Origin: Hirundichthys speculiger
Taxonomy: Eukaryota > Chordata > Actinopteri > Beloniformes > Exocoetidae
Reading direction: 5' to 3'
Assembly: GCA_018398805.1 (NCBI GenBank)
Contig: JAGFBZ010002123.1
Coordinates: 372,001 to 436,000 of the forward strand
DNA: 64,000 nt
Part shown: in pieces, positions 14,001 through 26,000 of the stretch
Layout: every line of letters starts with the position of its first letter
Numbering within the stretch: position 1 is the first letter of the stretch
Made by a program: the position numbers and the translations under genes
Notes under the pieces: model-generated
What the model saw: the letters and a program-made list of their open reading frames with translations, nothing else
Database searches by the model: none
What the model was told of the DNA's origin: nothing

Positions 14001-17000
14001 AGTGATTTTGGTGACATCTTGTGAGTGTTCCAATGACTTTGTTTGAATTAATTGAACTGAAAGCATCAATTACACATTATATGGCTGACAGGCAGCTTGC
14101 AAATGCTGGACAACATGAATAAAAGATTTGTTGAGAAAAATAGTTTCATTTATTTAATCAATAAAACCGCTCAGCTCTAATAAGGTGGTATCAGAGATTT
14201 AAAAAAAGAAACAAAAAACAAAAAAAATTGCAAAACTGCTTTTTTCACATTTGTGGGCCACATTACTTGCCAAAAAGAGTGACATTTGCTTTTGGGTAGA
14301 AAGTGGCCTCCTTGAGCCTGATGTAGCAGTTCCAGCAGCAGCAGTTACTGCCTCAAATAACTTACGAAGGAAGAAAGACACGCTGCCTCATTATTATGCT
14401 GCTTTCTAATACGATTATGTTCACGGAACTTTTCACCCTCTGCCACCTTATTTGTCTCACCCTGTTTGCGTTATCTTTGACGGCTCTGCCCTCCTCCTCC
14501 TCCTCCCTCTCCCTCCAGTCCTCTCTCTTTCCGCGCTATTTGCATAGCCTTGGTGGTCTTCTGTGCCATTAACCTTCATCCTTGAAATATGTCAAGACTC
14601 TCTCCTCCCTCCGCGCCAAACTCCGACGCTCTCACTCCACCCACTGCCTGCCTCGATCCCCCCTCCTGCCCCTCATCCCTCGTCTTGCCTCCGACTGTGT
14701 GAACCCTCGGCTGACAGGCTCCTGCAGGGCACCGTCAGGTTTGTGAGGCTCGCGCCCGGGAAGAGAGCAGCTCTAATTTGTTTCAAGGTGAAGCGGGTTC
14801 AGTCGGCGCGGCAGAGCTTCATCAGAGTGTACGATCACAAAACAAACCCCTCCCGCCTCCCTCTGTTTCACTCTTGTCTCGCTTCTGGGGAGGAAAAGTT
14901 GGGCAACTGCATGCGGTCTATAAAGCCAGAACATCTGTGGAAAAATATTCTTTGGAATGTGACTGACTCAGCAGGCTCCACTACGAGGTTCCTCCGCCTT
15001 CGCGCAGCAGCAGCAGCAGCAGCAGCAGCAGCGCTGAGAAGTGGCTCCTAATACAACTGCGAGCGACTACCTCAGGGCTTTAAAAGCACGCTCCACGTTC
15101 CCGGTTGTCACGTTCAGTATCGTGCTCGCGGCTCCTCCGAGGCCCCGCGGCACCGGAATCGTGTTAAAAGTCATCGGCGCTCTTGTAATTACTTCAGCGG
15201 TAGCGGGAAAGGTCATATTAACTTATTAACATGTCATAATAAGGTCCCGGCTACATTTGACATCAATTATGAGCATCCCGTGGCCTCTCTCGCCTGCATT
15301 TTTCAAGCGGCGTCACTGCAGCCTTTTTCTAACCTCTGGAGACAGTTTGCATGTTGACTCCAGATGTGAGAGTAGCAACAACATGTGGATCACATTCAGG
15401 AAGGAATCCTCTACTTTTTCCTTCCCTTTTTTTTTTTTTTTTGTTTTGTTCTCCGACTAATTTAGATGTTGAACTGTGCCTTCATTGTGTAAAAAGCCGC
15501 TACTGAAAAGAAATGTTTTTTGTTTTTTTTTTCTTCTCTTTCGTCATGATCGATGCGCTAAATGCCTGTGTAATTCAGATCAGGATAGACATCAGTCCTG
15601 AATGAACATTTAATGCTTGTTTTTGTTTTTCTCTTCTTACATCTTGTTATTTCATAAATAGGAAATCATTACGGCGTGGTTGTAGACAGACCGGCCTGGA
15701 CAAAATATTCTTGAAGCTGCTTCTTTTGCTATTTTTTTTTTTAACCTGCATTGATTCCCGATCTGCTCCGTCTGAGTCAGACCATTGTGCTGTTTCAGGC
15801 CCCAAACAGCCTCCCTGACTGCTTCATTCAGGAGCAGCCTTCTGTCTAAATGATGTCTGATCACTGTTTATCTGACCTGTGTCTACCAACGCCCTGCACT
15901 TTACCACATGAAGACCCTACATGCGGTAAACGCTGATCTTTTGACAACCCCCCTGCCATCGGCGCACTATTTTTATTTTTTTTTATAGAGACAAGGTTGT
16001 GCGCTGAATGTCGATAAGATGTTCCACCCTCCTGCTTCTGAAAGATTTTGTCCTCTGTCTTGCAGAGTATGAGGATGGCAGCCTGGCGACGTGGGTGAAC
16101 AAGGAGCGCTTCCAAGGATACCTTCAGATCGACGGTTTTACGTTGTACGAGCTTGGAGAGACAGGTGACGTGTGCATTTTCATCATTGTTTGTATTGTTC
16201 TAAATTGCATTTTCAGGCTTGTTAGTGCCTCATTTCGCTAAAGATTGTAATTCTACTACAGAATGCATGTAAATGACGACCTGATTACATTTGAATTCAC
16301 TAATCAGGAATTTTTTTTTTTTTTTTTTTGGTTCTTAAATGGCCACAGCATCCTTATGCAAAGTGATGCAACAATGAAATCTCACCAGAACCAGTTAAGT
16401 TATAAGATGGAGTTTGCCTTGATCGATTTGCCGTGCAGCAAGACATGAGCGATCTGCTTCTGCTGCGTATGAACCGTTTCGCTTTCGTTTCCATAATGTC
16501 ATGGAAGAAACATGTATCTGGCTGCGGAGAGGCGACAAACAGTTTCCAGCTGAAGGTAAAACATGACGGCTTGACCTGGAGCTGGATTCCTGGAGTCAGA
16601 GATGGATTTCTTCCAAACAGATGTTGTTTGGAAGAGCAGATGTTGGGCGTGTAATCTTTGCAGCTGCAGTTCCTTTGGCTCGACACACGGGTGACGTGGA
16701 TTTCTGGACTAGTCATCGTCGGAAAACGTAAATCACCTCTCAAAGTTTTGTTTGGAGCTCTGTGCTTCCTTCTTGTCCAGCAACAGGACTTATGTACGTT
16801 TTAAAAGACGCAGAAGAAAAACCTCCAAACATTTCAGCAGTCAGAACACCATCTTGTTTTTAATGAGGTTTGATCACCATCATATTTATCCTTTTATCAT
16901 TCTAAAGTGTTTGGAAGCACATCAGATAAGACGGATTTTTACCATTCTGGGAGTTCCAGTACCAGTGGGGTCAACTGGTAAAGTCCAGACAAGGTCGCTG

Positions 17001-20000
17001 CTGTGAACAAAGCTGTAAAGGCGTGGATTTAAAGGGAGCCTTTTGTACTTTTTTTTTTTTTTCTTTTCTCGTGGCATTTTCAGCAGCCATTTTTCATATA
17101 TCCGTGATATTTCACGAAGACCTCAGAAGGTCGAGTAAACTTATCGCAAAAAAAGTGCATCGCACGTGTCCTTTAAAACACTGAAAAATGTCCCGTAAGG
17201 CTTTTCCAGAGTAAAGACTTGCTGACACAGAGAGCCAAACCTCATCCCATTCACTTTACTATCACATAAAACAAAGAAATGTAGTAAACTCACATTTGAA
17301 GAGACAGATTTAGGAGGGTTTTTTTTCGTCTTATACTTCATTAGCAGAATAATGCAGCTCCATTTTTCTGCAGATTGTCTGACTTAAATGGTTGTATAAT
17401 ATTAACTGAGCGTAAGCTATGCGCTTTTTATTGCACCTTTTTTTTTTTTTTTTCCCGCGCGTGTGTTTGTGTGCGTTTCACTCTTTACAGCCGGGGAACC
17501 AAAGTCACTTGTAAGCATTTTTTTTCAAGCTGCATATTAAACACAGCCATACATCATTTGAAGTACGTCAGCACAATTTTATGAAGATATAAAGTCCCTA
17601 ATGCTCCGCGGAGCCACCCTCAAATATCAAGTCTACGGCGAGGCACCTGTAAAATTAAAATTCAGATGTAGAGTTGTTTTTGTCGTCGTCCTGGAGTCCT
17701 CAAACAAATGTCAGTCCTATATGAGCGTCGGGGCTCAGCCGTGTCTCGCTGCCCTCTAAAAATAGACCCAAGCTTGCTCCCCTTGTTCAAATACTCTTTT
17801 CCTTGAAAAGGTAATTTAAGCACGAGAGTGAAATACAAACCGGCTCTTAAACAGCAGCAAACCTGATGTTTTGTGCAAGCTGTGAAAGCGGCGCCTTTCT
17901 AATATTAGATGCAGTATTTTCTGATTCTCCGAGAAAAGCGACGCTTCTCAGACGGCCATCGCTCACAGTTGTGGTTGACTGCAGCTGATCCAAACAAGAC
18001 TGGCTGCCTCCCGTTAGCATCTCCTCTCCATACCATCATAAACGCCGCGTGACTGATTAAAGACTTTGCAATTTGGACTGACGGGCATGTGTGAAAGCAG
18101 TATGAAATCTGGCAGCTGTGCGGCTGCCAAAGTCTCTTCCACCAAGTATCAGTTTTCACGCTCTCGGGCTCAGATATACTGCCGGAATGACATTTATACG
18201 CTTAGAAATCTCCCCGTCGCGCACATCATAAGTCACGCGGACGCAAAAACTCGGCACGCGCATCTAAATAGCGGCGCGACCATAATCAATGAAACTGTAA
18301 TTTGGATCTATTTCTGGGCTGTGATTTAAAGGGGAGAAATGCAGACGGAGACGTGGATTTGCTCCACGATGAAGGGGAAGACCACACATCAGGTAGCTTG
18401 GTTTTCAAGGGCTCTCCAAAAACAAAAAAAACATTACTTAGTCCTGTAAAGGCAGGACAAAATGTCTGTGCTGTCTGTAAGGTCTGTCAGTTTTTTTATT
18501 TTTTTGTTTATTTGACACAGACGGATCAAAGCTTGCTGCATATTAATACTATCTGGGTAAACAATCCACTCCCTAGACCAGTCCATTAGATGCTAAGCGG
18601 CTCCGGCCCGTGAAAACGCTTCGGCGGGTTTCGAGAAATGCGATGCAGGTTCTCAGATGGATGCATCAAATTAGATTACATGAAAGCGCAAGAGCGGATA
18701 GATCTTTATCTAAGCTTTCACCAGAAAGTCTTTAAACTTGAAGGACTCGAGCCTTTTATGAACCGAGATGCTTTCTGATGCGCCAAGCGAGATCTCCGCT
18801 CTGATCCCGAGCCTCTCGGGTGACGAGTGGTCGTAACGCGGACATCAGGAACCCGAGACACGTTGACCTGCACGACGGAGCCCTCGTGACCGACGGGCCT
18901 TGAACAGTCCTGTCGGTTCTGGGGGGTGAAGCTGCAGAAAACAGCAGGCTGGTGGTGCAGCGCCGCACCAGTTCATCTGCGGGTCACAAACAACGCAGAG
19001 CCTCGCAGAGGGAGACTTAATGCCAGAGAGGCTGAGAAGCTGGGGAGAGATCTCCTAATGAGATTTTTGCTGGGATGCACTCGAGGAAACGTATCCAGGC
19101 GAAGCCAAGACGCGCTCGAAACAAAGGCTTTTAATTAATAACAAATGTGCAAAGGCTGCGAGGATTAAGTTCAGCAGTCGTACAGATGGCACGGTTGTGC
19201 TACAAGACGGCGCTGGAGCCTCTTTGGTTTTTTTTAAATGAAACATGTATATTTTAGTGAATACTCACACATCAGTTACCAGGAAACTAGTGGTGGCTTT
19301 TTCACTATTTATAGTCACACACACACATCTGGTTAATATTATCTATTTGATATCTGATCTTCAGCATTGCGTCCAACCAAAATCCATTTAAGAACTACTC
19401 GCTTTCTTTTACACCTCCAGCTCTTTTAATTGTGTCAAGAATCCATCATTAATGACTGGAACGATCACACTCGGATTCATAATTGCACTTACATTACTTT
19501 TTCGCTGTCACTATTGTAGAAACTGCAAACCCTCCGACGCTTTCTCAATGACTTTAGTCAAACTGTAATTCGTAATGAGAACGATGAAGAGCGATTAATT
19601 GGCTGTAAACAGCTCTAACTGGCCACACAGAGGCGATTATAAAGCCAGGTGAAGGGATTTGGCAACTCTGGTGTTGCTCCTAGCAACGGCTTTTAAGTGA
19701 AAAATGCAAGAAAATGATTGAAGTCAATTGTTATAAGCTGAAAACCCTTCATAAAGGTTGACGTCTAAGATGGCAGTGTCCTTGTTCTACTTTTAATCCT
19801 CAAATAGCAGAATATCCTTGACTTGAAGACCTGCACTCCAACGTAGCGCGCTGATGGAGGATATTTTTGTGTCGGTTATTCCAGAACAGTAGAAAATTCT
19901 CCAGCGGTAAATCCTGGTAACCTTGTTGGGTTGATTCCCGTGGATGAATCCGTAAATTAACATTTCACACAGAGAAGTTCCTAGTTTTTGGGTTAGTAGT

Positions 20001-23000
20001 TGAGGTGGACATGACACGCGTGTCCAGCTGATGCGAGGCTGTCCAGTCTCTTTACATAACCTTTAAGCCCTCAGTCACCAGCAGGGGGCAGGCTGGGACT
20101 CTCATCCAGACTTAAAGGGGCTTCTAGCCTCAAACCATACCAGTTCAAATAATAGACCTTTTAAGTTGTATAACAGTCTTTTTTTTTTTTTTTTTTTTTT
20201 TAAGTAGACCTCTTTGTCATGTTATGGGGTTTGAGATCTGAATGGCACTGAAATAGCTCTGCTACCAGAAAGTGGCCACTTGTTTCCTGTCCAACCAAGC
20301 TGAAAGCCGAAGTTGGCTGAACGTGTGAGGGATGAATGAGTAAAGCGCCCGCAGTACCCTCTTCACTTCTTTCCCCCCCATTCAGAGGCGATATATCTCC
20401 CACAGAGCCTCTAACCTGCCCGCTACTGTCTTCACGCCCTCCTTTTGTGCATCTGATTGTGATCTGTAATCCTCATGTGCCACTTTCAGGAAAACTGGTG
20501 GCGATCGCAGTCATCGACGACAAGGACTCCACAGAGGAGAGTGGCAGGTACAAAAGAATCCTGAAATTAAAAAAAGCACGGCTCTTCATAAATTGCTTCC
20601 ACGCCTGCCGCGATAGCTGTGCATAAATGTGTGGCTTTCAAATAAAGATAAAGCTCGCTGCTATTGTTTGGAGCTTCCCATAAATTGCACCCACCAGCTT
20701 TAAAGGAGGAAAAAAAAATAAGGGACCGATTTCGACTCATGTGGTATTTCACTCTCTACTCATTTGCTTTTAGATTAAAGACCTTGATGCAGAGGGTGGC
20801 GAAGGAATACAGAGAACATTTTAACAGGTAAGGCACGGATTGCATGATGAGGCCACAGATGAAAATCCAATTTCGACATTTATTCTAGGATATTGCGCTC
20901 ACAAGGGAACGCTGCCTGTCTATTCACAAGCAACTTTCTACCTTTGTCGGGGCACGTCTGTTTTTTTTTTTTTTCCTTCTTCTAGCGGTTCAGTAGAAAG
21001 GTAATTATGCAAAATGTCAGCTTCCAAATATAGGTGTTCTTTTCAGCTGTCAGTCAGAAAGTCAACTCGGCTTGTATTAATGCACGATTTTCTGTTTTCC
21101 GCAGCTCCAATTGAGCAATAACAACTGGGTTGAGGTGTTTATGTTACACTCTGTGTTGTTCGACCTGTTTCTGGGTGGGAGAGGAGGTGCCGTAGCAGGG
21201 AAAATGGAAAAGTGGAAAAGAACAAAAGCACTTTGACGGTTATTTTGGCTCCAGAAGTAGAGCGAAAGGTGCTTGAAGGACCAAAATGAGGCGCAGACAC
21301 TCAGATGTTTAACGCAGGCCTTAGATCAACTGTTGATCCGTATGCGTGCAGCAGGATCCAGGTCCTTCAACAGCAGGACTGTGCTTTGCTTTTGAAGGAA
21401 GAATTGGATCTTGAACCCCCACAATCAAAGGGTTTCGGCGTTTCCAGGCATCCACATTAGGACTGATTGAATCATACAGATCTCCGTCATCAGATTAGAT
21501 CAGTCTGTGCCACAGAACCCAGCGTTTATTCAGGGCTTCAGAGATTGAGATGCCTGCTGAAGATCAGAGATGCCTGCAGTGTTCTGACACACCTAAACAG
21601 CACTTGTAATTACAAGTCACCAGCTGTAGTGTCGCCCCCGCCGGTGGGCGGAGGCAGCACACGGAGTCAAGAGATCACAGCAGAGAGACTTGACATTTGA
21701 ATGAGCCGATGGCGTTTGATGCGGTAATCAATGCTGTGGTATTCAGCCTGCTCACTATTTGTAGCGTTTCTGTGTGGAGGTAGGAGGGGAGGGAGGGAGG
21801 GAGGGGGGCATGGCTGCTTTTGCGCAAATTGCACTTATGGGAAAGTCTGATTTCATCAGTTGGCGGGCGTGTTGAAATTCTGCACCAGTCATTATTGTCT
21901 GGGCTTTTATCTGCCAGTTTTCTGCTTGTAAGACCAGACAAGAAGCCTTATCACTGTCATACAAACTGAGACTTCTAACCCATCATTTCTGTTCAGGAAT
22001 TATTTTTGGACTCCTTGACTGATCTGTTTAATATCTCTTGCACTCTGCATTCTCGGCACCAATACGCGCTTTTACACAGATATGAAGTCTAATATAAAAC
22101 GGCCAACTCTGCCAAGAGCAATATGCGCTCCTTTAGAGACTTTTAGAGACAATCGGCTAAAATCAACACACATGCTTCACTGGTTTCTCCTGCAATTTTT
22201 ATGCCATCGGTGATTTCCAAACTTAAAACCGGAGAGGTGGTTTTTAAGAAACTAGCTGCTGAAAAAAGGGATTTCTTCTATGTGCACTGATTCACAGCTT
22301 GGATATTAGCGACACTATCATTAACACCGGAAAAACGGAAGTGGTTTACTGCTATCCTTGTATTTCCTTACAAACACCTTCCAGGCATAGCAGATTCACA
22401 GGTGTGACATCTAATATGGCAAAATCCTTGTCTTATTTGGCATGTACCGCCGTACTCGCTCTTCAATTAACACAGTTGTCAGCTTAAGTCTGGCTGAGGG
22501 GGAGCAATAGAATCTTTTACACAAGCATCAATGGAATAAACGGTATGAAAAGTGCTTGATTCAATCCTAAATGTTATTTATGCTGCCTGTCCAAAAAAAA
22601 GTGACCACCTGGGTTTAAATAGGGAAACGGGTAACAGCCCCCCATTGGATAAATACAGCATGGATGATTACGTTTCAGCTGGCAACAAGTTATGTAACTC
22701 TGACTGATGCAGGGAGTAGCTTCTCATTTTTTAAACCACCATGTCAGGAGACGCATCCTGTGGTCGTGGAAAATATGTTAATCTGTTTCAGAAGAGTCAA
22801 ATTATTGGCGTGCATCAAGCGAAGAAAACATCTGAGGAGATTGCTGACACTACTGAAATTGGGTTAAGAACTGTCCAACGCGTTATTAAAATCTGGAAGG
22901 ATAGCGGGGAATGATCATTCTCAGGGAAAAAATGTGGCCGGAAAAGGATCTTAAATGATTGTGAACGATGATCTCTTAAACGTTTGGTGAAATCAGATTG

Positions 23001-26000
23001 GAAAATGAAAACATGGAAGAACTCGGGTTTAATAGTGAATACACAATGTGAAGGGAACTCAGTGTTCTGATCTGAGGTTGCTGCAGTTGGTCAGGTCCAG
23101 GTTCAACTGTCAAATTTGTGTCAACTGTCAGTCGATACCCAAACCTTAGTTGTCTTAACTTAATGTTAGGACTGACAGTCATTAGTTGGTGCATTTATTT
23201 ATACTCAGAAAATACATGTGAAGCATTGCGATGTTTAGCTTAGACTCTGTCCGAGATGAAGTCTCGTTGGGTCTCTTGCTTGGTCATTCTCGTTTTCCCT
23301 TCCGTCGTTTACTGTCGGAGGTCTCTGCCATGATGCAGCCTGGCCATCCATGCCCACGCCAATTTCCTCAGCCATTTCAGCCCATGCAGAACACACCTAA
23401 ACCAGTTGCAACAAGATGGGGCAGGGCTTTACGCAATGACTTATGGACGAGCATCCAAGAGCAACTAAAACAACCAAGATAGCTGCACAATTGCTAGTAA
23501 CACTTCATTTACTGGTGTTCCTATGCCACATCACACTATTCTGGTTTTCTTTTGTTGGTACCAATCTGGTTGTCGCCCTGTCTACATTGTCATGCTTCAT
23601 TCCTCTTATTGAGTATTTGCCTGTCCAATGACTTCCAGCGCCTCCTGTGTCCGTTGGTACTGCCCCTTGGAAATCCAAGTCGAATCAAGTGGAAGCAGGC
23701 TCATTCTTTGCATCAAAAAGGAAAGGATTCAAGATGGCTGACCAGGCTAGCCACGATGTGCGTTTTGGTTCTTCGAGCTAGCTCCATCTTAACGTTAACG
23801 TCATTGTTGATGTGTGGCATAGTGCCATTAAGCAATACACAGTTGCCGAACGAGACGATGGAGATCGGAGTCCCTCCTGCTCGTTTATTGCGGCACAGTT
23901 GTGTTTCCCTCCATGGTACTATGTCACACATCAGCACAGGTGAAGCTGGCTCATAGAGCTGCAGTGACAGAGAATCACGAAAGTAATGACGGAAGAGAAA
24001 ACAAGGCTGTGACCAAAAGAAGAGGAAATCTTGGTCAGTATTGTAAAAGTAACGTAACCTAACCCGGAGGAACCTGCCCAGCTAAAAGTTTCTCTGTGAT
24101 GTTTGAAATCATTGCCCGAATGAATCTGGATGAAGCTCAAGCATCACCCTTGTCCTGGATACGTCTTCCAGGATAGATTGTGACCATTGGTTGGTCCAAT
24201 ATCTAAATCCTTAGTACAAAAATATCAGTGCGTGTTCAATGTTTGTCTATGAACTGAGAGCTTTTTAAATGACCTTTGAGGCTGCAGGTTGAAGGGGTGA
24301 TTAGCACCGTCACCTCACAGCACGAAGGCTCCCAGTCCGAATATCACCTGGGGCCTTTGTACGTTGAGTTGGTCTGTTCTCACAGATTTTTCGTGGGTTT
24401 TTCTCTAAAGCAGCCTTTCCCATACTTCAGAATACCATGGTCCAATTTGAAATATCCATGGCCCACCGAAACCTTTAATCACAACTGTGATCAACATACA
24501 GAACTAGAAGCTATGTTCTGATATTAATGTAAGGGGTCAATAAGTAAGGTGACACTTGTCATATTAAGTTAAAATGACGGTAGAATAATACTTAAACTGG
24601 TTTGGTTTTGTTACTTCTTAATGTTTTTAAATCATGTCGTTAATATTTTACAGAAATTAAAAACATATTTAAAAAAGATCGAGGTTTTAAAACATATTTG
24701 TTTAATTTTAATGATCTCTCACGGCCCACCTGCAGTACCGCAACAGCCCACCAGGGAGCCGCGGCCCACACTTTTGGAATCACTGCTCTAAAGACTTCCT
24801 CCCATTGTCCACATGTTAGATTGATTGGTTATTCCAATTGTTCACTCACAGTGATTGTGAGCATCTGTGATTGTCTCCCGCACCACTATAATCCTTAACA
24901 GGATCAAGCCGGTACAGAAAAATGGCTGGATTAAAAAGACTTCCCGCAAGTCTGCTGAATTTGTTTTGCTGCTGAGAATGATGTCTATCTAGAGTTAAAG
25001 GCTGAGTTCCTTTGGAATATTAATATTGTCAGACTGTAGTTTCAGGAAATAAACATCACAGACAGAGAAAGCCAGTAAAGTTTTCCACATAAAACCACAA
25101 CTAGTCCTCCAGATGGAGTACTTACTTAAACACCCGAATTCTGTGTCTTTCATTGCAAAATTCAACAGAACTCCCAGAACACTTAGCTGCACTTTCTTGC
25201 CTTCAGCTTTTGGCGTGCCTCCTCCTCCTCCTCCTCCTCCTCCTCACATAGACTCATAGATGACAGTTCCTTTGCAAGTTACTCCCTCTCTTTTGGCCAG
25301 CCCGCTCAATGGTCCTGCCAAGAAGTGTCAGAGTGAAGATGGACGTTCACGGCGAGCAGATCCGTACACACTTCAGTTACCACGTGGCAAAGTATTAATA
25401 ACAAAATCTAAAACAGAATGTAATTTAATTTCCACATCAGATTTGGTGCGCCTCAGTCTCATATTCCCGCGCTCCCCCCCCTGTCAGTCGTGGAGATGTG
25501 GATGATTTTCCGGCTCTTTCTGATCCATATCTCATTGTGCGGCAGTTTCCAGAACAGGAGTTACAGGCTTCCTCTTTTATGAGCCGTATTCCCAGTCTGG
25601 CGAGTTACTGTCAGCAAGATTATCTCAAGCCTTGACTGATTTTTAATATATTGCATCCACTGCATCTATTATGTAGTTCAGTCTCTTCGTAATCATGTCA
25701 CACACATCGACACAGAGAGTATTGTTTAGCACCCAGGGGACCGACGCCCCAGATTTGGCCAAGACCCAGTATGAATTTAATCTGCATGCAGAAGCCGTCA
25801 TCAGTCATTCAGAGGAAGTCGTGGACTCCTCTGGACTCGTGCAACCACCTTCCCTCATTTACCCTCAACACACTCTGCTCAGACACAGTCCAGCACAATG
25901 AGAAACAAATTGAATTCCTCCTCCCGCCTTATCGTTTAGATAAATCACCTGAGCCTTTTTCTGAGGCAGAAGAGACGAGGACAGACGGGAGACGGCGCAG

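Noticed and set aside
14563..15051. 162-codon ORF with poly-Ala
   Set aside because: The poly-Ala comes from a CAG repeat. There is no domain or splice context, and it overlaps another open frame.
24698..24898. Repeated small protein MFNFNDLS... also seen at 35855 and 51052
   Set aside because: It lies within the three hAT MITE copies. The shared frame is explained by the repeat, not by a gene family.
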